Assembly: GCA_002699485.1 (NCBI GenBank)
Contig: PAAV01000041.1
Coordinates: forward strand, 1-47,478
Length of the DNA: 47,478 nt
Origin: Chloroflexota bacterium
Lineage (GTDB): Bacteria; Chloroflexota; Dehalococcoidia; Lucifugimonadales; UBA2962
Direction of reading: 5' to 3'
Shown: positions 24,674 to 33,334 of the stretch, in pieces
Numbering within the stretch: position 1 is the stretch's first letter
Layout of the letters: every line of letters starts with the position of its first letter
Position numbers and translations under genes: made by a program
Notes under the pieces: model-generated
What the model was told of the DNA's origin: nothing
What the model saw: only the letters and a program-made list of their open reading frames with translations
The model's database searches: none

Positions 24674-24791
24674 ACGCGCTTTCTCATTTGGTTGTTTAGC
24701 GCTTTAGGGGTCCTGGCCATGAGGCACACTCATTCAACTGTATACAAACAGCTGAAAGGTCCTCAAGGGTGTTCGGCCAGAACCCGTTTTT
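24674..24791 (+). ncRNA. Putative structured RNA or attenuator upstream of aroC
   Basis: The closing stem pairs GGGT (24708-24711) and CTGGCC (24713-24718) with GGCCAG (24775-24780) and ACCC (24782-24785), ten pairs with a single C-A mismatch. Inside it, TGAGG (24720-24724) can pair with CCTCA (24761-24765), and an apical hairpin TTCA-A-CTGT (24733-24741) pairs with ACAG-C-TGAA (24748-24756) around the loop ATACAA. Five T residues follow at 24787-24791, as in an intrinsic terminator. It lies 59 bases before aroC, so it is either a small stand-alone RNA or a leader controlling chorismate synthase. It does not match the conserved cores of the riboswitches or housekeeping RNAs I know. Confidence 0.5.
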
Positions 24792-24850
24792 GTCTGAATT
24801 ATTATGCGAATTCTAATCTGATTGTGACCATTTGATGTTACCATAAATGT

Positions 24851-25930
24851 ATGAGCAATACGTTAGGTAAAATTTTTAGAATTACGACTTGGGGAGAATC
24901 TCACGGAGAAGGTGTTGGTGTTGTGATTGATGGGTGTCCTGCAGGGATACCTCTATCTATTTCAGATATAGAAACTGAGTTAGACAGACGGCGCCCAGGT
25001 CAAAGCCAAATCACAACTCAACGGCGCGAGGGAGATATACCAATAATTTTCTCTGGTGTTTTTCAAGGAGTGACTTTAGGAACGCCAATTATGATAATGG
25101 TTAAAAACCAAGATGCTCGAGGTAAAGATTACCGAGAAACAGAAGAGACTTTTCGTCCTTCACATGCCGACTACACTTACGAAGCAAAATACGGGGTTCG
25201 GGATTGGAAAGGGGGTGGGCGTGCAAGTGCTCGTGAAACTGTTGGGAGAGTAGCAGCTGGGGCTATCGCACATAAAATCCTTTCGATGCAAAACATAGAA
25301 ATAGTGGGATATGTGAAGAAAGTTTGGGATATAGTCGCTGACGTTGATTCTGACCATGTTACTAGAGCAGATGTTGAGACTAATGAAGTTAGATGCCCAG
25401 ACGTGTCTGTTGCAAAAACAATGATTGAACGGATAAAAAAGGCTCGTAAGGACGGAGACTCATTGGGAGGGGTGGTTGAAGTTGTGGCTCGTGGTGTCCC
25501 TCCCGGACTTGGTGAGCCGGTCTTTGATAAATTAGATGCACAGCTGGCTGGTGCTTTATTATCTTTGCCTGCTTGCAAAGGTTTCGAAATAGGATCAGGC
25601 TTCGATGGTACATCTATGACTGGTTCTGAACATAACGATCCTTTCTATAGTGATTCCGGTAGGATTAGAACTCGTACAAATCACTCTGGAGGGGTTCAAG
25701 GTGGAATATCAAATGGGGAAAATATATTAGTTCGAGCTGCTTTTAAGCCTACCGCTACCATTGCGAAGGAACAAAATACTGTTAATAAGTTCGGTAAAGA
25801 AACTACTATAAAGGGTAGGGGGCGGCATGATCCATGTGTTTTGCCAAGGGCTGTGCCGATGGTGGAATCCATGGTCGCTTTAGTTCTTTGTGATCTTTTA
25901 CTTAGACAATCTGTTAATCCTGCCCGATAA
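24851..25930 (+). CDS. aroC: Chorismate synthase
   Basis: Last step of the shikimate pathway: anti-1,4-elimination of phosphate from EPSP to give chorismate, with reduced FMN. The 359-residue protein has the three family signatures: [21 protein letters not shown] near 7-27, the [21 protein letters not shown] segment around 118-138, and [17 protein letters not shown] with FKPTATI around 276-305. Length is typical. The ATG has no visible Shine-Dalgarno sequence. It is a single-gene unit facing the SDR gene tail-to-tail (30-base gap), with the structured element described at 24674-24791 upstream. Other aro genes are absent from this window. Confidence 0.96.
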   Translation: MSNTLGKIFRITTWGESHGEGVGVVIDGCPAGIPLSISDIETELDRRRPGQSQITTQRREGDIPIIFSGVFQGVTLGTPIMIMVKNQDARGKDYRETEETFRPSHADYTYEAKYGVRDWKGGGRASARETVGRVAAGAIAHKILSMQNIEIVGYVKKVWDIVADVDSDHVTRADVETNEVRCPDVSVAKTMIERIKKARKDGDSLGGVVEVVARGVPPGLGEPVFDKLDAQLAGALLSLPACKGFEIGSGFDGTSMTGSEHNDPFYSDSGRIRTRTNHSGGVQGGISNGENILVRAAFKPTATIAKEQNTVNKFGKETTIKGRGRHDPCVLPRAVPMVESMVALVLCDLLLRQSVNPAR

Positions 25931-25960
25931 ATATTCAGCTTTACTATCTCTGTCAGGGGT

Positions 25961-26746
25961 TTACGTCACAGCTGAGGATCCACCATCAACATTTATTGCT
26001 GTACCGGTAATATAAGAAGCTCTGTCTGAAGCTAAAAACACTATTAAGTCCGCGACTTCCTCTGCTTCACCAAACCTGCCTATAGGTATGTTACTGCCAT
26101 TTTTAGCGTACCATTCATCCAAAGTGGTCTGCTTTTTATTTTCAGATAACCAAGTGCGTTCATGCTGAGCACTTTTAATTAAACCGACACAAATCGTATT
26201 AATTAAAATACCGTCTTTCGCATAATCAAGTGACATCTCTTTGGTTAATGCTATTCCGGCTGCACGTGAAACTGAAGTGGGAACAGAAGCTGGGCCGGGG
26301 GCTTTACCCCCAGGAGTCGTTATATTGATTATCCGTCCCCAACCTTGCTCTTTCATATAAGGCGCAACTAATCTGGAAAACCTAATTGCACCCATTAACT
26401 TTAAATCCAGGTCTTCCTCCCATAAATCATCTGTGATTTCCTGAAAGTGCCCGGTAGATGATCTCCCTGCATTATTAACCAGGATGTCTACGGAGCCAAA
26501 TAATCTTATAGCTTCCGACACGGCGTTTTTGATATCTTCAGGTTTTGTGACATCACAGGTTATTGGTAAGATTTTTGATGTCTTCCCCTTAGAAATTTGT
26601 TCTGCCGTATTCTGCAAATGATCAGTGCGACGTGCACAAATTATCACATTTGCTCCAGCACCAGCCAATCTGTCTGCTGCGGCCCTACCTATCCCGTCGC
26701 TTCCTCCGGTCACCAGCGCGTTTTTCCCATTGAGATCTAAGTTCAA
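25961..26746 (-). CDS. SDR-fold protein with altered catalytic triad
   Basis: Short-chain dehydrogenase/reductase fold, 261 residues from a TTG at 26746 that has GGAGG nine bases upstream; longer starts would run deep into glcF. The coenzyme motif TGGSDGIG, the NNAG motif and the C-terminal ITGTAINVDGG segment are normal. The catalytic region is not: where the family has a Ser followed by YxxSK, this protein reads NITTPGG and TSVSRAAGIALTK, so Ser, Tyr and Lys appear as Thr, Thr and Arg. The following NTICVGLIKS segment is conserved in form. It overlaps the 3' end of glcF by 62 bases and is probably the last gene of the glc operon. The reaction is unknown. Confidence 0.85.
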   Translation of the reverse strand: MNLDLNGKNALVTGGSDGIGRAAADRLAGAGANVIICARRTDHLQNTAEQISKGKTSKILPITCDVTKPEDIKNAVSEAIRLFGSVDILVNNAGRSSTGHFQEITDDLWEEDLDLKLMGAIRFSRLVAPYMKEQGWGRIINITTPGGKAPGPASVPTSVSRAAGIALTKEMSLDYAKDGILINTICVGLIKSAQHERTWLSENKKQTTLDEWYAKNGSNIPIGRFGEAEEVADLIVFLASDRASYITGTAINVDGGSSAVT

Positions 26747-28148
26747 GTCGCTCTTCCTCCCATGCTGATTCATTAAATGATGTACTTTCTGTTTCAGGCT
26801 CGTTTTCAATTCGTTCTGCCCGATAACTTTCATCCAAAAGGTCGGTAACATACTTCACTTGCACCGGCATATTCGTTTTTTGAGAACCCTGATTCATCTG
26901 CATCCAACATCCGGGATTTCCAGTTGTAACGATTTGTGCGCCTGTTTCTTCTATAGTTTTCATTTTGTCGTTCATCAACTTCAAAGACATTTGATGTTGA
27001 GTAATTACATAGGTACCACCAGCGCCGCAGCACCTGTCAGAATTTCTCATTTCAATTAAATTCAAGCCAGGTATGAGCTTTAAAAGTTCCCTTGGTTGAC
27101 TTCTAATTTTCTGGGTATGCGCTAAATGGCAGGGGTCTTGGTAAGTTACGCTTGACTCTAATCGACCTTTTGGTGGGTCGATCGGAAGTTCATACAAGAA
27201 CTCATTTATATCCTTAACCTTAGATTCCAACTGCTTTGCTTTATCAATGTATACTTCATCATCTTTTAGCAGTTCACCATATTCTTTCATTCGTGTGCTA
27301 CATCCTGCAGAAGAGGAAAGTACTGCATCAATGTCTTTTGATAGAAAGGCATCAATATTTCTTCTCGCCATATCCCTGGCTTTCACTAAGTCACCAACAT
27401 GACTATGAATCGCGCCGCAGCAACCTTGTTCTTTCGGAACTATAACTTTAACTCCATTTCTAGTAAGAACCCGTATCGCTGATCTCATTTCTGGGCCGTT
27501 AATTAAAGGCATTATGCAACCTGATAGTAGTCCGACAGTTTTTTTAGGCTCACCAAAAGGATGATAGGTTTGTCCGTCTGCCGAGAAAAACTTATCGGAT
27601 ATTCTAGGCATGGAGTCGTGTAAACTTCCAAGGTTGCCCGGTATCAGGTGTAATACCTTTAAAGCTGATACCAGTTTATGCATACCGATTTTTTGATATA
27701 TTCTCATTGTTCCAACTAACCCTGAAAGTATTACTTGGTCGGTAAGAATTCTGCGCAGTAATAGCCAATTAATCCCCATGGTTAGAATAGATGATTTTCG
27801 CGATTTACTTACCTGAGACATCGTTTTTTCAATTAAGTTGCCGTATGGTACACCTGAAGGACAGACGTCCTCGCAGGCTCTACACTGTATACACATATCC
27901 CAGTGATCAATGACATCATTGTCCATTGTAAGCCTGCCTTCTATAACTCCTTTCATCAGAGCTATCCGCCCTCGTGGAGATTCGGTTTCCAGACCCGTTT
28001 GAACGTATGTAGGGCAAGCCTGCAGGCAGAACCCGCAATGTACACACTTGTATAGGTCTTCCTCTAATGGTGGATTTGAGAAAGGAAACCCTTTTAAAAT
28101 GCCGTCAACCTTAACTTTGTTTTTTGAGTTGGTATTTATGTCATTCAT
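26685..28148 (-). CDS. glcF: Glycolate oxidase-type iron-sulfur subunit
   Basis: Electron-transfer subunit of a 2-hydroxyacid dehydrogenase. In 487 residues it has two [4Fe-4S] sites (Cys35/38/41/45 in CVHCGFCLQACP; Cys86/89/92/96 in CIQCRACEDVCP) followed by two cysteine-rich CCG domains (EQGCCGAIHSHVGD and SDRCCGAGGTYVI), the standard GlcF plan. The C-terminal 40 residues are strongly charged (ending in RAGDRRKRRDR) and extend past the usual end; this tail overlaps the SDR gene and contains its ribosome site. It follows glcE by ten bases. The substrate could be glycolate, lactate or another hydroxy acid. Confidence 0.9.
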   Translation of the reverse strand: MNDINTNSKNKVKVDGILKGFPFSNPPLEEDLYKCVHCGFCLQACPTYVQTGLETESPRGRIALMKGVIEGRLTMDNDVIDHWDMCIQCRACEDVCPSGVPYGNLIEKTMSQVSKSRKSSILTMGINWLLLRRILTDQVILSGLVGTMRIYQKIGMHKLVSALKVLHLIPGNLGSLHDSMPRISDKFFSADGQTYHPFGEPKKTVGLLSGCIMPLINGPEMRSAIRVLTRNGVKVIVPKEQGCCGAIHSHVGDLVKARDMARRNIDAFLSKDIDAVLSSSAGCSTRMKEYGELLKDDEVYIDKAKQLESKVKDINEFLYELPIDPPKGRLESSVTYQDPCHLAHTQKIRSQPRELLKLIPGLNLIEMRNSDRCCGAGGTYVITQHQMSLKLMNDKMKTIEETGAQIVTTGNPGCWMQMNQGSQKTNMPVQVKYVTDLLDESYRAERIENEPETESTSFNESAWEEERLELRSQWEKRAGDRRKRRDR

Positions 28149-28158
28149 GATATGCGCT

Positions 28159-29502
28159 TTAAAATAATCGTCCGGGGTTTAGAATGTTTAATGGATCATA
28201 ATTTGATTTAAGACTCTTAAATATTTTCTCGTTTTGTTCAAATCCATCCCAAACACCGAGATCTTCTTTAATAAATTCGGGACCTTGTTCAACAACGGCA
28301 GTGCCTCTACGTTGCCTAACCAACCTTCTCACATCAGAAACGATTTCCTCGAATTTCTTTTGATCAGTATTCTTGCTCACATCATATACGTGAAACAGTA
28401 TGGTTCCATGTCCGATTTGAGTAGATAATCCTGGCATCAGACCTTTGGTTATCGTAGTACTCTCCAAAGACCCAAGGATGTCTCCTACAGTATTTGGAGG
28501 CAAGGATATCCTCATGGACAAATAAGGTCTCGTGTCTGAGTTCCATCCAAAGTCAGAAATTTTTCGCCAAACATCTCCTTGTTCCTGCCCTCTAATTTGA
28601 CTGATAGTTTTAGGATTATGTTGTTTTAACAATGAATCGACCTCATCTATGCAGCGCTTTAAGCTGAGGTTTTTGCCAAATAAACGTACTGCAATTAGAT
28701 GCCCTGGTTTAATTGATTTAATATTCAAATGGTGTAAAGCACCTGGATTTATATAAGATAAGCAGAGTTTGTTAATCTTCGACCGAAAAATCGACATTGA
28801 TGCATTAAATGCATCTGCCTGACTAGCAAAGGTTGTCATTACACTGACTTCATTTTCAGGTTTTGGCATCACTTTCAAAGACACTTCGGATATTACTCCT
28901 ATCGTACCTAATCCTCCGATATGCAACCTGGACATTTCGTAACCACTGACATTTTTCATAACTTGTCCGCCGCTTTTACTGATTACGCCGTCTGGATGAA
29001 CTGTTTTCATACCGGTCACCAGATCTCGTAGAGTTCCGTTTAACCATGTCAGTGATCCCGATGTTCCAATTGCCAGAATCCCTCCTATAGTGGATCTTTG
29101 AGGTAATGGGGCTGATACGGGTAGAAACTGATTATTTTTCTGTAATTGTTTCTGCAGTTGTTCTAAAGTTATTCCAGCTTGAACTGTGATGCTAAGATCG
29201 GATGGTTTATAGTCAATGACTTTGTCTAACTTATTTAAAGTGAGTCCTACATCATACTGTGTTGGCTTATTACCTATAGCAAGCCGTGTAGCCCCGCCGA
29301 TAGGGCATACCTTTAAGTCATATTCTGATGCTTTTCTTAAAGATTCCGATATGTGTTCATTTGATATAGGACTCAATACGACAGTCGGGCTGACATTATC
29401 AATTGAATGATAATCTGAAGGCGAAGTTAGTTCATCTTTAAGAGATTGACTTAAAGATTTAACAAAATCCTCTGTGTTTTTTTGTTCAATTGTTTGATTC
29501 AA
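28159..29502 (-). CDS. glcE: Glycolate oxidase-type FAD-binding subunit GlcE
   Basis: Second flavoprotein of the GlcDEF complex. The 447-residue protein has an FAD-binding (PCMH-type) domain with CPIGGATRLAIG near 66-77, the PLPQRSTIGGILAIGTSG segment near 130-147 and the KNVSGYEMSRLHIGGLGTIGVISEVSLKV stretch near 184-212, then a substrate-side domain ending in DPLNILNPGRLF. It lacks the longer C-terminal domain of GlcD, which is typical of GlcE. Start is a TTG at 29502, six bases after the glcD stop. Confidence 0.88.
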   Translation of the reverse strand: MNQTIEQKNTEDFVKSLSQSLKDELTSPSDYHSIDNVSPTVVLSPISNEHISESLRKASEYDLKVCPIGGATRLAIGNKPTQYDVGLTLNKLDKVIDYKPSDLSITVQAGITLEQLQKQLQKNNQFLPVSAPLPQRSTIGGILAIGTSGSLTWLNGTLRDLVTGMKTVHPDGVISKSGGQVMKNVSGYEMSRLHIGGLGTIGVISEVSLKVMPKPENEVSVMTTFASQADAFNASMSIFRSKINKLCLSYINPGALHHLNIKSIKPGHLIAVRLFGKNLSLKRCIDEVDSLLKQHNPKTISQIRGQEQGDVWRKISDFGWNSDTRPYLSMRISLPPNTVGDILGSLESTTITKGLMPGLSTQIGHGTILFHVYDVSKNTDQKKFEEIVSDVRRLVRQRRGTAVVEQGPEFIKEDLGVWDGFEQNEKIFKSLKSNYDPLNILNPGRLF

Positions 29503-29508
29503 GTTTAG

Positions 29509-30957
29509 TTAAATGTATGCACCTTTGCCGGTATTGGACACGGAAGAAGACTGAGAAAAAGTGGTAGTGGCAGACTCAGTCTTATCGGGAAATATTTTAC
29601 CTGGGTTGAGCAGTGATTTTTTATCGAATACAGTTTTTAACTTAGCCATTGAGTCTAAGTCATCATTATTAAACATATACGGCATCAATTCGCGTTTTTC
29701 TATACCAATGCCATGTTCGCCTGACAGTGCTCCACCCGCATCTACACACAGTTTAAGAATTATGCCACCAATTTCGAATGCAATTTTAGTCTCTTTATCA
29801 TTTCTTTCGTCAAACAATATTGCAGGATGCAAATTCCCATCTCCAGCATGTAAGACATTTGCTATAGGAACATTATATTCAGCTGAAATCTCTTTGATTT
29901 TACTCATTACTTCAACCAGTCTACTTGGTGGGATAGTGCCGTCTATTAAGTAATAGTTTGGTGCCAGTCTCCCAAGCGCGCCTAACGCCCCTTTACGCCC
30001 AGCCCAAAGCTTAGTTCTATCCAGTTCAGTTTTAGCAGTTCTTATTTCAAGAGGATTGTAATTACTCATTACTTTTTCGATATCAGCAACATCTTCTTCT
30101 ACTAATTCGGCTATGCCTTCAACTTCTACGAGAAGCACTGCTCCTGCGTTTTCCGGATACCCCGCATTTACAGCAGGTTCGGCCGCTTTTATAGCTAAAT
30201 CATCCATCATTTCCATTGCAGCAGGAACGATTCCAGAACTTATAACTGCAGATACCGCTGCACTTGCTTGGTCTAAATCTTGGTATATTGCTAACAATGT
30301 CTTTACTGATTCGGGCTTTCTACTTAGTCTTAATATGGCTTTAGTTACTATCGATAGTGTCCCTTCAGAGCCAATCATTATCCCTCTAAGGTCATATCCT
30401 GGATGCTCTCGTGTTCTACCCCCATACCAAGATATCTCTCCGTCAGCGTCCACTACCTCTATTCCAAGTACATGGTTCGTAGTAACTCCATAAGCTAGGC
30501 AGTGGGGACCACCTGAATTTTCTGCAATATTGCCTCCAATTGTGCAGGCCTGTTGGCTCGATGGGTCTGGGGCATAGTACAAATCAAACTTTGATACAGC
30601 TTGAGTTAGTTCAAGGTTTACAACACCAGGCTCAACAACGGCGATTTGGTTTTCGGGATCGATTTCTAAAATTTGATTCATACGTGTAAGTGATAGAAGT
30701 ATTCCGCCTTGTTCCGCGATTGCTCCTCCGCTCAGGCCTGTGCCAGCACCACGAGCCACGATGGCTATTTCAGCCGTTGATGCAATTTTCATCAACTCAG
30801 AAACTTCGTTTGTGGATTTGGGCAATACCACGACTGTAGGTTGAGACCTATCAACAGAGCCATCGTATTCGAAAGTTATTAGGTCGGAGTCTTTGTTAAG
30901 AACGTATTGCTTACCAACTACGGCCTGCAGACGTTTTATTAATTTAGAGTCGATCAT
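29509..30957 (-). CDS. glcD: Glycolate oxidase-type FAD-linked subunit GlcD
   Basis: Main catalytic flavoprotein oxidising a 2-hydroxy acid such as glycolate to the 2-oxo acid. In 482 residues: FAD-binding domain with VARGAGTGLSGGA near 68-80, DPSSQQACTIGGNIAENSGGP near 130-150 and GIMIGSEGTLSIVTKA near 190-205, then the FAD-oxidase C-terminal domain with NVLHAGDGNLHP and the active-site GGALSGEHGIGIEKRE. These are the standard motifs of the GlcD/D-lactate dehydrogenase family. It is first in the glcD-glcE-glcF-SDR operon, starting with ATG at 30957. The exact substrate cannot be told from sequence. Confidence 0.92.
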   Translation of the reverse strand: MIDSKLIKRLQAVVGKQYVLNKDSDLITFEYDGSVDRSQPTVVVLPKSTNEVSELMKIASTAEIAIVARGAGTGLSGGAIAEQGGILLSLTRMNQILEIDPENQIAVVEPGVVNLELTQAVSKFDLYYAPDPSSQQACTIGGNIAENSGGPHCLAYGVTTNHVLGIEVVDADGEISWYGGRTREHPGYDLRGIMIGSEGTLSIVTKAILRLSRKPESVKTLLAIYQDLDQASAAVSAVISSGIVPAAMEMMDDLAIKAAEPAVNAGYPENAGAVLLVEVEGIAELVEEDVADIEKVMSNYNPLEIRTAKTELDRTKLWAGRKGALGALGRLAPNYYLIDGTIPPSRLVEVMSKIKEISAEYNVPIANVLHAGDGNLHPAILFDERNDKETKIAFEIGGIILKLCVDAGGALSGEHGIGIEKRELMPYMFNNDDLDSMAKLKTVFDKKSLLNPGKIFPDKTESATTTFSQSSSVSNTGKGAYI

Positions 30958-31049
30958 TTTGTTATGTTATTTGAATTAATCCTTGATGATCAATCGTCTG
31001 ACCGAAATTTATTAGCTTAAATCCTAGTTTAGTAGGAATTCAATTATCG

Positions 31050-31055
31050 TATAAT
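31050..31055 (+). promoter_or_regulatory. Candidate -10 box giving a leaderless polysaccharide transcript
   Basis: A perfect TATAAT ends six bases before the ATG at 31062, so the expected start site would fall on the start codon itself. No Shine-Dalgarno sequence is present. It lies in the 104-base divergent gap with glcD. The -35 region is weak. Confidence 0.5.
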
Positions 31056-31061
31056 CCGCCT

Positions 31062-33194
31062 ATGGATAAATTGTCCTCAAATTTAAATATAACAGACTTA
31101 GAAAAACCGATTCTATTTTTAATAAGAATCTGTATCTTATTAGTGCTTGTAACTCCATTGATTGTTACCACCGCACCACTTCCGCAAGACATGCAAACAT
31201 TTTATCCGTATATTGTCGGTAAAGCACTTTATTCTCGATTAATGATCATCATTTCACTAGCATTATGGCTTATATTGATCATTAATCGTACAGAATATAG
31301 ACCTAAAAGATCGTGGATTTTATCTGCGTTTACAATTTTCCTCCTCATGAGCCTTATAGCATCGCTGTTTGGTGTAAGTCCAATTAGAAGTTTTTGGTCA
31401 ACTTACGAGCGTATGCAGGGAATGATAGATCTAATTCACTGGTTTGCATTTGCAGTTGTTGCAGTTTCAGTATTTAGGGACACAAATTCAATCAGAATGC
31501 TTTTGAAAATTAACGTGTTGGTAAGTGTAATCGTTGCTTTGTTGGGAATAGCTCAAAAATATGGTGTCGGAATACCTGGATTCTCATATCTAGGCATGGA
31601 TGGCCTGCTTCGAGTTGATTCGACACTAGGTAATCCAACATTTATGGGTGCGTATATGATGACATCGATTTTGATAGCAGCAGGGCTTGCGGCTCAGTCA
31701 TTGCGTAATTTAACTTCGATATCTGACTGGACTAAAGAGCAATTAGCCAATAGTAAAACTAGAAACATTATACTCGCGCCGGTGCCTTGGATATTTGCCA
31801 TAGGAATAAATTTTTGGGTCATGATGATGACTGGAGCTAGAGGCGCATTGTTTGGATTAGCTGCTGGATTAATTTTGTGCCTATTAATATATCTATTTAA
31901 AGATAATAATCGACACTTACGCCTACTAGCAGGCGTAAGTTTAGCGTGTATTTTAGCAATCTCATTGATATTTGTGTTTGCAAAAAACTCATCTTTTGTT
32001 GATCGAATGGCTGAGTCAAACAGGATGGTAGCTATGTTGTCAATTCTTGGATCAGATGACGACAGTTATTCCATAAGACGTGAAATAATTGATATAGGTA
32101 TTCAATCTTTTGCCCAACGTCCTTTAGTTGGGTGGGGTCCAGAGAATTTTTACGCAGCTTATGATGCAAACGTTACTGCAGATGCTTTCTCTCGGATGGC
32201 GGCAACTGTTGACCAGCCGCATAACAAAATTATTGAAGAGTTAGCGACCAAGGGAGTCATCGGGTTTATCCCCTATATCACTATATGGCTCTTAATTGGT
32301 GTCGTTTACATCCGATATCTTTGGAACAGGTCAAATGCACATTGGGATTTAGCAGTATTTCTAGCTGCAGCTTCAGTTGGGTATTTTGTACAAAATTTGT
32401 TCTTGTTCGACACCGCATCAACTTCTTTACAGTTTTATCTTCTGTTAAGTGTTGCCGTTTTGTTGGAGCAAGTATGCTGGCAACACGATTCGCCTCCTCG
32501 CAATACAAAGAATCAAACGGTTAGCTTACGTTTTGATCAAATCAATCAGGCACTAAGTAACAGAATCGATTTTATTCGACCCTGGTCAACAGGCTTAGTG
32601 GGGATCTGGAAAAGGCCAGAACTACATGTACCTGTAATTATGGCCTTTTTTGTTCTGATTTACCTTTTCCTTATTCATTTTCCTTATTCAGGCAGCCATC
32701 ATACTAGGAGAGCTTTAGAGTACCCTTTAACTGCAATTGAGAGGATGTATGAGTACGATATTGCAATTGATAAATCTCCTGGATTGCGTACCTATCCCAC
32801 GATATTTTTATTCATGTTTTTGTCTGATGGATGGACTACATTTACTGAAGATGAGCGTACAGCGGCAATTTATCTTGGTAAGAAACACTTTGCCGATGGA
32901 ATCAAATCAGAGCCACACAATTGGCGAATATATCTTGGAGCATGTCGACTGTATCAGTCCGCTTCCTTAGAATATCCAGATCTTCTGGATCTGTGTAATC
33001 AATATTTAGATGAGGTTGATAGAATCGCGCCGGAGCGAATTGAAACTTATGAAGCTCGAGCCAGGCAGTATCTGATAGAAGGGGATATACAGGCAGCTCA
33101 AGCCACTCTAAATGAATATTTGACAATGAATCCTGATTCGAGGCATCTACTAGAACCATTATTAGATATTGCATTTAACGAAGGCGCGAATTGA
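31062..33194 (+). CDS. O-antigen ligase/polymerase-like membrane protein with C-terminal repeat region
   Basis: Polytopic membrane protein of 710 residues, likely a polymerase or ligase acting on lipid-linked glycans outside the membrane. About ten to twelve hydrophobic spans occupy residues 15-480; the large loop contains SNRMVAMLSILGSDDDSYSIRREIIDIGIQ and the RPLVGWGPENFY segment, which is the Wzy/WaaL signature region. Another span lies near 527-545. Residues about 560-705 are soluble and TPR-like (YLIEGDIQAAQATLNEYLTMNPDS). This architecture, Wzy_C with TPR tail, occurs in Chloroflexota and others. It begins the plus-strand polysaccharide locus and has its own promoter. Confidence 0.86.
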   Translation: MDKLSSNLNITDLEKPILFLIRICILLVLVTPLIVTTAPLPQDMQTFYPYIVGKALYSRLMIIISLALWLILIINRTEYRPKRSWILSAFTIFLLMSLIASLFGVSPIRSFWSTYERMQGMIDLIHWFAFAVVAVSVFRDTNSIRMLLKINVLVSVIVALLGIAQKYGVGIPGFSYLGMDGLLRVDSTLGNPTFMGAYMMTSILIAAGLAAQSLRNLTSISDWTKEQLANSKTRNIILAPVPWIFAIGINFWVMMMTGARGALFGLAAGLILCLLIYLFKDNNRHLRLLAGVSLACILAISLIFVFAKNSSFVDRMAESNRMVAMLSILGSDDDSYSIRREIIDIGIQSFAQRPLVGWGPENFYAAYDANVTADAFSRMAATVDQPHNKIIEELATKGVIGFIPYITIWLLIGVVYIRYLWNRSNAHWDLAVFLAAASVGYFVQNLFLFDTASTSLQFYLLLSVAVLLEQVCWQHDSPPRNTKNQTVSLRFDQINQALSNRIDFIRPWSTGLVGIWKRPELHVPVIMAFFVLIYLFLIHFPYSGSHHTRRALEYPLTAIERMYEYDIAIDKSPGLRTYPTIFLFMFLSDGWTTFTEDERTAAIYLGKKHFADGIKSEPHNWRIYLGACRLYQSASLEYPDLLDLCNQYLDEVDRIAPERIETYEARARQYLIEGDIQAAQATLNEYLTMNPDSRHLLEPLLDIAFNEGAN

Positions 33195-33262
33195 TAAATT
33201 ACGATGTCATATTACACGAGAATGCTGGCTATACAATCAAATTCGAAAATGAACTGCATAAA

Positions 33263-33286
33263 TATAATTCTAATGTATGAGAATTA
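33263..33286 (+). promoter_or_regulatory. -10-like box overlapping a 7-bp inverted repeat ahead of the nucleotide-sugar genes
   Basis: In the 140-base gap before the dehydrogenase gene, TATAAT is at 33263-33268 and the perfect inverted repeat TAATTCT (33265-33271) / AGAATTA (33280-33286) overlaps it around an eight-base spacer. A repressor site on a promoter is possible; a chance AT-rich repeat is also possible. Confidence 0.3.
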
Positions 33287-33334
33287 ACAATATTATTGAG
33301 GTTGAAGTAACTATATTCATAAGGAATCACAATT

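Larger units (their letters stand above)
24416..24850. other. Longest non-coding gap (MFS to aroC)
   Basis: This gap between the divergent MFS and aroC genes holds a TTGACA at 24596-24601 without a matching -10 box, a TATAAT at 24662-24667, and a compact hairpin-rich element ending in five T residues (24708-24791). The MFS frame could extend to 24475. I see no further gene in it. Confidence 0.7.

Noticed and set aside
24766-24791. T-box-like sequence (AGGGTG) in the aroC leader
   Set aside because: Only the first six bases agree with the T-box core; the rest of the conserved core and Stem I features are missing and the leader is too short.
25177-25578. 133-codon minus-strand frame opposite aroC
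   Set aside because: Antisense shadow of aroC without domain or start signal.
29561-29953. 130-codon plus-strand frame opposite glcD (and another at 30113-30493)
   Set aside because: Shadow frames of the GlcD coding sequence.
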